Part shown: piece after piece, positions 8,185-18,869 of the stretch
Position numbering within the stretch: position 1 is the stretch's first letter
Layout: each line of letters begins with the position of its first letter
Origin: Lysobacterales bacterium
GTDB lineage: Bacteria; Pseudomonadota; Gammaproteobacteria; Xanthomonadales; BPKI01
NCBI GenBank assembly: GCA_026005055.1
Contig: BPKI01000001.1
Location: 2,065,290-2,129,289, forward strand
DNA length: 64,000 nt
Direction: 5' to 3'
Made by a program: the position numbers and the translations under genes
Notes under the pieces: model-generated
What the model was told of the DNA's origin: nothing
Database searches by the model: none
Seen by the model: only the letters and a program-made list of their open reading frames with translations

Positions 8185-9359
8185 GCGGCGGCTCCGGCGA
8201 GAAGCGCGGCGAGGGCGCGCGGCGGGATGGCTTCGATGTGCTCGCTCACGGGGTAGGTCTCGGCGCCGGGATAGACGAGGAAGCCCCGCTCGGGCGCGAG
8301 GTCGGCGCAGGCGCTGTGGAAGCCGCGCTCGGGCTTGGGCGCGAGGCTGCGCTTGACCTCGACGGCCCAGAGCCGCCCGTCGGGATGGGCGAGCAAGAGG
8401 TCGATCTCGGCGCCGCCGCTGGTGCGGTAGAAGTAGCCTTGGATGCCGGCGGACGCCGCTACGTTGAGCAGGTTCTCGATCACGAAGCCTTCCCAGCTCG
8501 CGCCGACGATGGGATGCGAGAGCAGTGCCTCGCGGTCACGCACGGCGAGCAGCGCATGGACCAGGCCGCTGTCGCGCAGGTAGACCTTGGGCGAGCGCAC
8601 CAGCCGCTTGCCCAGGTTGGCATGCCACGGCGGCAGCCGGCGCAGGAGCAGGAGGTCGATGAGCAGGTCGAGGTAGCCGGCCGCGGTCTTGGCGTCCACG
8701 CCCAGGTTGCGAGCGAGCTGGGCGACGTTGAGCAGGCCGCCCTGCAGGTGCGCGAGCATGGTCCACAGCCGGCGCAGACGGTCGGCGGCGATGCGTCGTC
8801 CGAACTGGGGGATGTCGCGCTCAAGGTAGCTGCGGAGGAAGTCTTCGCGCCAGCGGAAGCTCGTCAGGTCGTCCGGAGCGAGGAAGCTTTCGGGAAAACC
8901 GCCGCGCAGCCACAGTCGGTCGAGCGCTGTCGGCGTGTCGCCGACTTCGAGCACGTCGAAGGGGTCGAGCGCCAGGTAACTCACGCGCCCGGCCAGCGTC
9001 TCGCCGGACTGACGCAGGAGGTCCAAGGCCGCCGAGCCGAGCAGCAGGTAGAGGCCATGGCGCCGCCCGGCGCGGCGCGCGCGGTCGATCAGGCCCCTCA
9101 GCACCGGGAACAGGCCGGGCGTCCGGTGCACTTCGTCCAGCACGACCAGGCGATCCAGGTGGCCGGAGAGGTAGAGCTCGGGCTCGGCGAGCTTGGCGCG
9201 ATCGGCTTCGGATTCGAGGTCGAGATAGAGCGCGTCGCGCTTTTCGGCCACCGCCAGGGCGAGCGTGGTCTTGCCGACCTGACGCGGACCGAGCAGCACG
9301 ACGGCGGGCACTTCGGCGAGCCGTCGCTCGAGTTCGAGCTGGATGCGGCGCGGCTTCAT
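8169..9359 (-). CDS. AAA_14/DUF4143-family ATPase
   Basis: The protein has 396 residues from ATG 9359; a longer start at 9386 is possible but has no ribosome binding site, and the shorter N-terminus fits the family. Walker A is GPRQVGKT (24-31) and Walker B is LVVLDEVHR. The middle holds the usual WLRGGFPESFL segment, and the C-terminal DUF4143 domain has GGAEIDLLL...WAVEVKRS, which resembles a PD-(D/E)xK nuclease core (E-x-D, then E-x-K). Members of this family (COG1373) are widespread and mostly uncharacterised. It sits between hsdM and hsdS and overlaps the hsdS start by 16 bp, so it is part of the restriction operon. A role in defence is inferred from position only. Confidence 0.85.
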   Translation of the reverse strand: MKPRRIQLELERRLAEVPAVVLLGPRQVGKTTLALAVAEKRDALYLDLESEADRAKLAEPELYLSGHLDRLVVLDEVHRTPGLFPVLRGLIDRARRAGRRHGLYLLLGSAALDLLRQSGETLAGRVSYLALDPFDVLEVGDTPTALDRLWLRGGFPESFLAPDDLTSFRWREDFLRSYLERDIPQFGRRIAADRLRRLWTMLAHLQGGLLNVAQLARNLGVDAKTAAGYLDLLIDLLLLRRLPPWHANLGKRLVRSPKVYLRDSGLVHALLAVRDREALLSHPIVGASWEGFVIENLLNVAASAGIQGYFYRTSGGAEIDLLLAHPDGRLWAVEVKRSLAPKPERGFHSACADLAPERGFLVYPGAETYPVSEHIEAIPPRALAALLAGAAACSTA

Positions 9360-9362
9360 CCA

Positions 9363-9394
9363 TGCAATCCTGGAGTTGGACTCCATGATTTGCA
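9363..9394. promoter_or_regulatory. 32-bp near-perfect palindrome directly before the DUF4143 ATPase gene
   Basis: The arms are TGCAATCCTGGAGT (9363-9376) and, as reverse complement, TGCAAATCATGGAGT (9380-9394), around a 3-nt centre TGG. They match except for one mismatch and one extra base. The element ends 3 bp before the ATG at 9359 on the minus strand and would cover the promoter or ribosome-binding region. It could be an operator for autorepression by the ATPase or another operon protein, or an RNA hairpin that controls translation. Confidence 0.5.
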
Positions 9395-9505
9395 AGGTTT
9401 TGGTGCCCCCAAGGTTCCCGCCTTCGCGACCGCCTGGCCCAGCTCGGCTGCCATCGTTTCACGCGGTCTCACGGGACATTGCCGGGTCGGGTGCCGCTTG
9501 CCGGG

Positions 9506-11530
9506 TCAGAGCTGCCGGCCAAGGATCTCGCCGAGCAACCCCTCGGTCTCCTTCTCCAGCGCGAGGATGTCGGCGCGGATCTCTTCCAGCGTGCGCAGCG
9601 GCTTGGGCTTGTAGAAGTAGCGGTTGAAGCTGATCTCGTAGCCGATCTTGACGCTCGTGGGGTCGTACCAGGCATCGGGCGCATACGGCAGCACCTCGCG
9701 CGCCAGGAACGCCTCGATGGCGCACCGCGTGTCGGCTTCCGTCGGCAGGTAGCCGGGCTCGCGGCAGGCGGCGAACTCGAAGAAGGGGATTTGCTCGCTG
9801 TCGCGCAGGTCGGGGTCGGGCTCGTATTCGACGACGGCGGGCTTGCCCCCGATCATCGCCTCGAACAAGCCGCGCAGGGGGTCGGCCGCGGTGCCTTTCT
9901 TGTGGATCTTGCGGATGAGCGGCGGCGCGTCGTCGGCGCGCTCGGCGGTCTCCCTCAGCGCCTTGATCTCCTTCGGCGTATAGGCCCGCTCGGGGTCGGT
10001 GCCCTTCAGGCGCAGCGGGCGTTCGACGGTCACCTTCCAGTAGCCGAAGGCGGCGTTGGGAAAGATTTTCGAGTGCTCGCTTTCCTCGAACTTCAGGAAT
10101 GTATCGCAGATGCGCGCGATGTCCTCCTCCGACAGCTCGCAGTTCTTCTTGCCCAGGTTCTTGCGCAGCGGCTTGTACCACTGCGTGGCGTCGATGAGTT
10201 GCACCCTGCCACGGCGGTGCGGCGGCTTGCGGTTGGTGAGCACCCAAATGTAGGTGGCGATGCCGGTGTTGTAGAACATGTTGAGCGGCAGCGCGACGAT
10301 GGCTTCCAGCCAGTCGTTTTCGATGATCCAGCGGCGGATGTTGCTCTCGCCCTGGCCGGCATCGCCGGTGAAGAGCGAGCTTCCGTTGTGGACCTCGGCG
10401 ATGCGGCTGCCCAGCTTGGTTTTCTGCTTCATCTTGCTGAGCAGGTTGACCAGGAACATCATCTGGCCATCGCTCGTGCGGGTGACGAGCGAGAGTTCCT
10501 CGCCCCGATGCTGGACGCGAAAGCGCGGGTCCTTGATTCCGTTCTTGCCGCCCATGCGCTCGAGATCGCTCTTCCAGCTCTTGCCGTAGGGCGGGTTCGA
10601 GAGCATGAAGTCGAACTCGTGCGAAGGGAAGGCGTCGTTGGCGAGCGTCGAGTATTCCGGGCCGCCGACGATGTTGTCCGCAGCATCGCCTTCGCCCTTG
10701 AGCAGGAGATCGGCCTTGCAGATGGCGTAGGTCTCGGCGTTGATCTCCTGGCCGTAGAGGTGCGTGGCGACTTGCTTGCCGCGCTCGCGCGCGAGCTCCT
10801 GCAATGTCTCCTCGGCCACCGTCAACATGCCGCCGGTGCCGAGCGCGCCGTCGTAAAGCAGATAGGTGCCCGATTCGATGTCGTCCGCGATGGGCAGGAA
10901 GAGCAGTTTCGCCATCAGCTTCACGGCGTCGCGCGGCGTCCAGTGTTCGCCGGCCTCTTCGTTGTTCTCCTCGTTGAAGCGGCGGACCAGCTCCTCGAAC
11001 ACCGTGCCCATGCCGTGGTTGTCGAGGCCGGGATGCCTGACCGAACCGTCGGCGTTGAACACCGGGTTGGGACTTAGATTGATGTCTGGCGAAAGGAACT
11101 TCTCGATCAGCGTGCCCAGCGCATCGGCCTTCGACAGCCGCGGGATCTGGTTGCGGAACTCGAAGTTGTCGAGGATGTCCTGCACGTTCGGCGAGAAGCC
11201 GTCCAAGTAAGCCTCGAAGTCCGCCTTGAGCTGCTGCTGGCTGGCGCGCGCCCGGAGGTCACGCAGCGTGAACTTGGAGGTGTTGTAGAAGGCCTGGCCC
11301 GCGGCCTGGCGCAGCGCCGCGTCCTGATGGACGACTCCCGCCTTGTCGAGCGCGGCCTTCATGTCGAGAACCGCCTGCTTGGTCGGTTCGAGCACCGCAT
11401 CGAGCCGACGGATCACCGTCATCGGAAGGATCACGTCGCGGTACTTGCCGCGGACGTAGAGATCCCGCAGGACGTCGTCGGCGATGCCCCAGATGAAGTT
11501 GGCGATCCAGTTCAGTTGTTGCGCTTTCAT
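9506..11530 (-). CDS. hsdM: Type I restriction-modification methyltransferase subunit
   Basis: The protein has 674 residues from ATG 11530 (MKAQQLNW-IANFIWGIADDV). The N-terminal helical region is followed by a gamma-class N6-adenine methyltransferase. HWTPRDAVKLM (196-206) and YDGALGTGG (226-234) form the S-adenosylmethionine motif, with DG in place of the common DP. SNPPYG (311-316) is catalytic motif IV. HsdM methylates adenine in the sequence chosen by HsdS and also forms the core of the restriction complex. It is the first gene of the minus-strand operon. The insertion of an ATPase gene between hsdM and hsdS is unusual. The reading frame is intact. Confidence 0.95.
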   Translation of the reverse strand: MKAQQLNWIANFIWGIADDVLRDLYVRGKYRDVILPMTVIRRLDAVLEPTKQAVLDMKAALDKAGVVHQDAALRQAAGQAFYNTSKFTLRDLRARASQQQLKADFEAYLDGFSPNVQDILDNFEFRNQIPRLSKADALGTLIEKFLSPDINLSPNPVFNADGSVRHPGLDNHGMGTVFEELVRRFNEENNEEAGEHWTPRDAVKLMAKLLFLPIADDIESGTYLLYDGALGTGGMLTVAEETLQELARERGKQVATHLYGQEINAETYAICKADLLLKGEGDAADNIVGGPEYSTLANDAFPSHEFDFMLSNPPYGKSWKSDLERMGGKNGIKDPRFRVQHRGEELSLVTRTSDGQMMFLVNLLSKMKQKTKLGSRIAEVHNGSSLFTGDAGQGESNIRRWIIENDWLEAIVALPLNMFYNTGIATYIWVLTNRKPPHRRGRVQLIDATQWYKPLRKNLGKKNCELSEEDIARICDTFLKFEESEHSKIFPNAAFGYWKVTVERPLRLKGTDPERAYTPKEIKALRETAERADDAPPLIRKIHKKGTAADPLRGLFEAMIGGKPAVVEYEPDPDLRDSEQIPFFEFAACREPGYLPTEADTRCAIEAFLAREVLPYAPDAWYDPTSVKIGYEISFNRYFYKPKPLRTLEEIRADILALEKETEGLLGEILGRQL

Positions 11531-11968
11531 GGTTGACTGCACAAACCTCCCGATGTCGTGTCTCGACGGGCGTGAGAGCGAGGCGCGCAGCTCAGGCACT
11601 CAGCGAGCGAGCTTGCGGCGATCCGGCGCGAGCATGCCACCGCCATTGCCGACCTCAGCCGCGGAAAACGACCAAGCCCGAGCCTTGGAGAAGACCCGGT
11701 GCCGATACACCGCCTCGAGCTCATTCATTACAGCCCGAACGGCACGAACCAGGCATCCCGAAGCTCGCGGTCGGCTTGCGAATCCCTCGAGGGCGGAGGA
11801 CGTCGTGACGCTGCCGGCGAAGTCGGTTTGCTCCGAGAGCTCCGTGCACCTTCCGCGCTCCGCAGGCGACAGCGCCGCTCGAGGGCCCGATGGCGTGGCG
11901 GCTCGATCACGACAACCCCCCACCCTCGCGATGGGACCCGCACCGGCACGATCGCGCAGGGGTCGGCT
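11531..11968. other. 438-bp non-coding stretch between the defence operon and purA
   Basis: I see no convincing gene here. A 107-codon open frame on the minus strand (11600-11923) has no ribosome binding site or recognisable motif and looks like chance in high-GC DNA. The region should contain the hsdM promoter, but no clear -35/-10 pair stands out. A GGAGG lies about 14 nt before the hsdM ATG, too far to be ideal. No tRNA, direct repeat shared with 910-1086, or integrase remnant was found that would mark an island border. Confidence 0.5.
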
Positions 11969-13342
<1,374 letters not shown>

Positions 13343-13543
13343 TCACGGTCCGGCGTCCCCGCCCCGCACCAGATAGAGCGCGAGGAGACCGAGCGCCACC
13401 ATCACCGCACCGAAGCGCCGCACCACCGAATCGGGCAAGGCCTGGATCTGCTCGGCCATTTGCCGCCATGCGCCCGGCGCGACGAACAGGAACAGCCCCT
13501 CGATGACCAGCACCAGGGCGAGTGCGGCCCAGAGATCGCTCAT
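13343..13543 (-). CDS. DUF2065 small inner-membrane protein
   Basis: The protein has 66 residues and two predicted membrane helices, near residues 5-22 and 44-60, separated by a short loop with AWRQMAEQIQALPD, typical of DUF2065 (YjeT-like). The function is unknown. Its ATG overlaps the hflC stop by 4 bp, so it is co-translated with hflC. The conserved linkage with HflKC and PurA in gammaproteobacteria suggests a role in membrane protein quality control, but this is only a neighbourhood argument. Confidence 0.85.
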   Translation of the reverse strand: MSDLWAALALVLVIEGLFLFVAPGAWRQMAEQIQALPDSVVRRFGAVMVALGLLALYLVRGGDAGP

Positions 13544-14418
13544 CGCGCCGACGCCGGACGCGGCTCCTGGAAATAACGGAACAGCTCCGAGCGCGGATCG
13601 AGGACCAGGACCGCATCCCCGCCCTGCATCGCCTGGCGGTAGAGCTCCAGGCTGCGATAGAAGGCATAGAACTCCGTATCCCGCCCGTAAGCCTCGGCAT
13701 AGATTTCGGCGGCGCGGGCATCGCCCTCGCCCCGCAGGCGCTGGGCGTCACGCTCGGCCTCGGCGACGATCACGGTGCGCTGGCGGTCGGCATTGGAGCG
13801 GATCCGTTCGGCCGCCTCCTGACCCTCCGCCCGAAGCTCGTTGGCGATTTGCTTGCGCTCGGCGCGCATCCGCTCGAAAACGGAAAGGAGCACGTCCGAG
13901 TCCTCGGGCAGCTCGATGCGCTTGATCCGGATGTCGATCAGCGCGATGCCGAGACCCGCCGCCGGCGGGCCCGCTGCCCGGAGCAGCCGCTCGCCGAGGC
14001 CCGCGCGTTCGCTGGAGACCACGTCCTGCAGCGTCCGCTCGTTGATCTCGATGCGCAAGACGTTCTGCACGATCGGCGTGAGCCGCGATTCGGCGACGAA
14101 GAGATCGCCTCCGGTCGCCTGGTAGAAACGGGCCACGTCGTCGATCCGCCACTTGGCGAAGAAGTCCACGCTCACGTCCTTCTTCTCGGCGGTGAGATAC
14201 CGCTCCGGACGGGTGTCGAGGGTCATGACCCGCCGATCGAAGATGCGCACGTCCTGCACGAAGGGCAGCTTGAAATGAAGCCCCGGGCCGATGTCCGAAC
14301 GCACGATCCGGCCGACCTGAAAGAGCAGCGCCCGCTCGTTTTCCTGCACCACGAACACGCCATCGAAAGCGGCGAGGACCGCTGCCACCACGATCACCCA
14401 AAGCGTTGTCCGGATCAT
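13540..14418 (-). CDS. hflC: FtsH-protease modulator HflC (SPFH/band 7 family)
   Basis: The protein has 292 residues with one N-terminal membrane anchor (residues 5-20) followed by a periplasmic SPFH domain (VVQENERALLFQVGRI) and a long charged helix rich in Ala, Glu and Arg (about 190-250). With HflK it forms the large cage-like ring that encloses FtsH and limits its access to membrane substrates. The gene overlaps hflK and the DUF2065 gene by 4 bp each, so the three are translated as a unit. The length and sequence are normal for the family. Confidence 0.96.
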   Translation of the reverse strand: MIRTTLWVIVVAAVLAAFDGVFVVQENERALLFQVGRIVRSDIGPGLHFKLPFVQDVRIFDRRVMTLDTRPERYLTAEKKDVSVDFFAKWRIDDVARFYQATGGDLFVAESRLTPIVQNVLRIEINERTLQDVVSSERAGLGERLLRAAGPPAAGLGIALIDIRIKRIELPEDSDVLLSVFERMRAERKQIANELRAEGQEAAERIRSNADRQRTVIVAEAERDAQRLRGEGDARAAEIYAEAYGRDTEFYAFYRSLELYRQAMQGGDAVLVLDPRSELFRYFQEPRPASAR

Positions 14419-15560
14419 GGCCTTCCTCCACGGGGGCTACGGCTCGCCTCGCGCCCGAGCGTGCGGGCCGGAGATTCCTCGGGCGGCGCGAGGACGGTGG
14501 TGGGCGGGAGCCGTTCGATCACCTGACCGGTGGCGCCGCGCGAAGGACCGCCGAGGCGGTCGATCGGGAGATAGAGCAGATGCCGACCTTCGCGATCGTC
14601 CACCAGCACCTTCGGGTTGGCCGCGAGCACCTGTTCCATGGTCTCGAGGAACAGCCGCCGGCGGGTGATCTCGGGCGCCTTCCGGTATTCCTCCAGCAGC
14701 TCGAGGAAGCGCGCCACCTCGCCCTGGGCGCGGGCGATCTTGGCTTCGCGGTAGGCCTCCGCCTCCTGGAGCACGCGCGCCGCCTGGCCGCGCGCCTCGG
14801 GAATGATCTTGCTCGCATAAGCGCGGGCCTCGTTCTCGATTCGCTGGCGGTCCTCGCGGGCGCTGATCGCATCGTCGAAGGCTTCGCGCACCTCCGCCGG
14901 CGGGCGGGCGTTCTGGAGGCTGAAATCGGTCACCCGAAGCCCGGTTTGATAGAGATCCAACGCCGCCTGGGTGATCTCTCGCGCCTGGCTGATCAGCTCC
15001 GCGCGCTGCCCGGAGAGCACGACCTCCATCGGACTGGTGCCGATGACCCCGCGCACCGCGCTTTCCGCCGCCTGCTTGAGCACGTCCTCCGGATTGCGGG
15101 CGCCAAAAAGGAACAGCACCGGATCCGCCACCCGATACTGCACGTTGTAGTCCACGATGACGATGTTCTCGTCGCGGGTCAGCACCCGCGACTGGCTGGT
15201 ATGGGCGCGGACGGTGGTCACGTCCACCTTGCGCACCCGCTCGATCGGACGCGGCCAGGCGAAGTTGAGGCCTTCCGACATGATCCGATTGAACTGGCCG
15301 AAACGCAGCACGACCCCCTTTTGCCGGGCGTCGATCATGTGCCAGGAATCGAAGAGGACCCAGAGCGCGAGGAGGAGCAGGATCAGGCCGAAGAAACCGC
15401 GCATCCCCTCGCCCGATCGGCCGCCGCCCTCGCCCCCGCCGCGCAGGCGACCCACCCCCGCGCGCACACGGCGCAGGAAATCTTCGACGTCCGGGCTTCC
15501 GCGACCGCCGTCGCTCCAGGGGTCGTCGGAGCGGCCCTTTCCGGGTTTGTTCCAAGCCAT
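14415..15560 (-). CDS. hflK: FtsH-protease modulator HflK (SPFH/band 7 family)
   Basis: The protein has 381 residues. The cytoplasmic N-terminus is rich in Gly, Arg and Pro and starts MAWNKPGKGRSDDPW, a typical HflK opening. One membrane helix (about residues 53-68, FFGLILLLLALWVLF) and an SPFH domain (DARQKGVVLRFGQFN) follow, then a long coiled helix. It partners with HflC in the cage around FtsH. ATG 15560 is the first gene of the hflK-hflC-DUF2065-purA run. The usual upstream hfq and hflX genes are not present; a P-loop kinase gene lies there instead. Confidence 0.96.
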   Translation of the reverse strand: MAWNKPGKGRSDDPWSDGGRGSPDVEDFLRRVRAGVGRLRGGGEGGGRSGEGMRGFFGLILLLLALWVLFDSWHMIDARQKGVVLRFGQFNRIMSEGLNFAWPRPIERVRKVDVTTVRAHTSQSRVLTRDENIVIVDYNVQYRVADPVLFLFGARNPEDVLKQAAESAVRGVIGTSPMEVVLSGQRAELISQAREITQAALDLYQTGLRVTDFSLQNARPPAEVREAFDDAISAREDRQRIENEARAYASKIIPEARGQAARVLQEAEAYREAKIARAQGEVARFLELLEEYRKAPEITRRRLFLETMEQVLAANPKVLVDDREGRHLLYLPIDRLGGPSRGATGQVIERLPPTTVLAPPEESPARTLGREASRSPRGGRP

Positions 15561-15663
15561 AGTTCGAGGATCGGGAACCGAGGGAACGCGAGCGGACGAA
15601 GCCCGCGGGCGCGGTGGCCTTCGTCGGCAAAGACGCCAGTGTAGGCCGGCGAGGGGGTCCTCC

Positions 15664-16305
15664 TCAACCGGCAGGGGTCGGCGACGCGGAGAGCAGGCCC
15701 AGGCGCTCGGCCTCGGTCCGCACTCGGGTGCAGGCCTCCTCGATCAGCCTCTCCCGCGCCTGCCTAGCGTCGAGGCGCAGGATCTCAGGCTCCACCGGAT
15801 CGAAGCGCGCGGCACACGCGAATACGCCTGGAGCCGTGGATTCGGCGATCCCCTCCGCGGCAGTCAAGCGCCGCGCCAGCACCCGCGCATGCGCCACCTC
15901 GGCCGGACAGTCGAGATACAAGCCCAGCCAGGGCGCATCGAAGCGTTCGAGAAGGCGTTTCAGGGCCTCGCGGTCCTCACGGCGGGCGAGGCTCATCCCA
16001 TCGATCACCACCGGATGGCGCAGCAGGATGGAGATCTCGAGCGCCAGAAGCAGGGCACGGAAGGCCGCCCGCCGCTCGAGCGGCGCCCCATGCCCCATCG
16101 GGAACATGCTTTCCCGCAGCCGGTCCCGGGAAAGCACGCCGATGCCGAAGCGCTCGGCCAGAGCTTGCGCCACGGTGCTCTTGCCCGATCCAGGCAGGCC
16201 GATGAGCAAGATCCCGAGGAAACCGTGGAGCCGCGTCTTCGGCTCCCTCCCCCTGATCCCGAAGCCATCCAAAGGAATCGCCCCGATCGTCGCCTTGACC
16301 CACAA
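15664..16305 (-). CDS. P-loop kinase of the AAA_33/shikimate-gluconate kinase type, substrate unknown
   Basis: The protein has about 213 residues. Walker A is IGLPGSGKST; a SRDRLRESMFPMG segment follows in the place where such kinases bind the acceptor. VVIDGMSL and an arginine-rich lid come next. The architecture resembles small-molecule or polynucleotide-5'-kinase-like AAA_33 proteins. The start is uncertain: the longest frame begins with TTG 16305, and no ATG exists before the P-loop. A downstream TTG just before LLIGLPGSG would give a shorter protein. It lies upstream of hflK in the same direction (103-bp gap) and diverges from the DUF502 gene. I cannot assign a substrate. Confidence 0.7.
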   Translation of the reverse strand: MWVKATIGAIPLDGFGIRGREPKTRLHGFLGILLIGLPGSGKSTVAQALAERFGIGVLSRDRLRESMFPMGHGAPLERRAAFRALLLALEISILLRHPVVIDGMSLARREDREALKRLLERFDAPWLGLYLDCPAEVAHARVLARRLTAAEGIAESTAPGVFACAARFDPVEPEILRLDARQARERLIEEACTRVRTEAERLGLLSASPTPAG

Positions 16306-16340
16306 TACGAGTCCGCGACCGACGAGAGGACAGCTCTGCC

Positions 16341-17099
16341 ATGCGCCGCAGTTCCCTCCCCGTCCAGCGCTATCTCGTCACTGGCGTCCTCACCGTCATC
16401 CCGCTTTGGCTGACCTGGATCGTCTTCGACTTCGTCCTGAGGCTGCTCTCCCGCTTCGGCGCCCCCTGGGTGCAGGCCCTCGCCGCCGCGAGCGAGCGCT
16501 ACCTACCCACGCTCTCGGCGCTGCTCGGCCGCGACTGGATCCAGAATCTGCTCGCCGCCCTGTTCACCCTGGCCGCGCTCGTGGGCCTGGGCTGGCTTGC
16601 CACGCACGTGCTCGGGCGGCGGCTGATCCAGGGTTTCGAGCGGCTCATCGGCCGCATCCCCATCATCCAGTCGGTCTACGGGGGCACGAAGAAGGTCCTC
16701 GAGGCGCTCCAGACCCGGCCGGAGGGCACCCAGCGGGTGGTCCTGATCGAGTTCCCCACCCCGGAGATGAAAGCCGTCGGTCTCGTCACCCGCGTGCTCA
16801 AGGACGCCGAGACCGGCGAGGAGATCGCCGCGGTCTATGTGCCCACGACCCCCAACCCCACTTCCGGCTACCTCGAGCTCGTGCCGACCAAGCGCCTGGT
16901 GCCGACCGACTGGAGCGTGGATCAGGCGATGAGCTTCATCATTTCGGGCGGCGCGGTCTCCCCCGAGAGCACCCGCTTCGGTTTCCGCACCCTCGGCGAG
17001 CCATCCACGAGCCCGCCTCCGCCCGCGCCGCGTCGGCGCGGCAGGCGCAAGCCCCGCCAGCCGCCCAAGCCTGAGACGCCACAGACACCGCCTGCCTAG
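16341..17099 (+). CDS. DUF502 membrane protein
   Basis: The protein has 252 residues. Two membrane helices (about residues 12-35 and 70-92) are followed by the DUF502 core: RIPIIQSVYGGTKKVLEAL, VVLIEFPTPEMKAVG, and VYVPTTPNPTSGYLELVP. The C-terminal 35 residues are Pro/Arg rich (PPPPAPRRRGRRKPRQPP) and probably disordered and cytosolic. The family is widespread in bacteria; its function is not established. The 3' end overlaps the stop of the convergent glutaredoxin gene by 4 bp. Confidence 0.9.
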   Translation: MRRSSLPVQRYLVTGVLTVIPLWLTWIVFDFVLRLLSRFGAPWVQALAAASERYLPTLSALLGRDWIQNLLAALFTLAALVGLGWLATHVLGRRLIQGFERLIGRIPIIQSVYGGTKKVLEALQTRPEGTQRVVLIEFPTPEMKAVGLVTRVLKDAETGEEIAAVYVPTTPNPTSGYLELVPTKRLVPTDWSVDQAMSFIISGGAVSPESTRFGFRTLGEPSTSPPPPAPRRRGRRKPRQPPKPETPQTPPA

Positions 17100-17332
17100 G
17101 CCGAGCCCTCGAGGAAGCGCCGCACCGCCCAGGCATCGAAGGGCCAGGCCAGCTCTCGCCCGCTCGGCTCCTCGCGCAGCACCGGCGTGCGGCTGCCGTA
17201 TTCGCGCTCGAGCGAGACATGCGGGGTGATGTCCACCGCCTCGAAGGGCAGGCCCACCTCGCGGAGGATGCGGTCCGCTTCTTCGCACAGCTCGCAGCCC
17301 TCGCCGCGCACGAACAACAGGTAATGCGACAT
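17096..17332 (-). CDS. Glutaredoxin-like small redox protein (DUF836 type)
   Basis: The protein has 78 residues and a thioredoxin-like fold with a CxxC active site near the N-terminus (GCELCEEA). The pattern TPVLRE gives the cis-proline loop usual in glutaredoxins. It matches the short glutaredoxin family often annotated as DUF836. The probable role is thiol-disulfide exchange in the cytosol; the partner is unknown. It is convergent with the DUF502 gene and divergent from sdaA, with 57 bp between the starts. Confidence 0.85.
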   Translation of the reverse strand: MSHYLLFVRGEGCELCEEADRILREVGLPFEAVDITPHVSLEREYGSRTPVLREEPSGRELAWPFDAWAVRRFLEGSA

Positions 17333-17389
17333 CTCGGGAACTCCACCGGCGACGCCCTACAATGGGCGAACGCTTCAGGATAAACGGCG

Positions 17390-18769
<1,380 letters not shown>

Positions 18770-18869
18770 GCTGCCGTCGATCGGTCTCAGGCCTCAAGTC
18801 CTTGCCGAGCCGGTTCACGAAAGGTTAAAGTTCGGGGACTGTCGTCGGTCACACCACGGGGAGGAACCC

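Noticed and set aside
8238-11077. Long plus-strand frames (458 and 532 codons) opposite the ATPase and hsdM
   Set aside because: They mirror well-supported genes and lack motifs or ribosome sites.
910-11968. Integrated island with attachment-site repeats around the defence operon
   Set aside because: I found no shared direct repeat, tRNA or integrase at the two borders; base composition looks similar to the flanks by eye.
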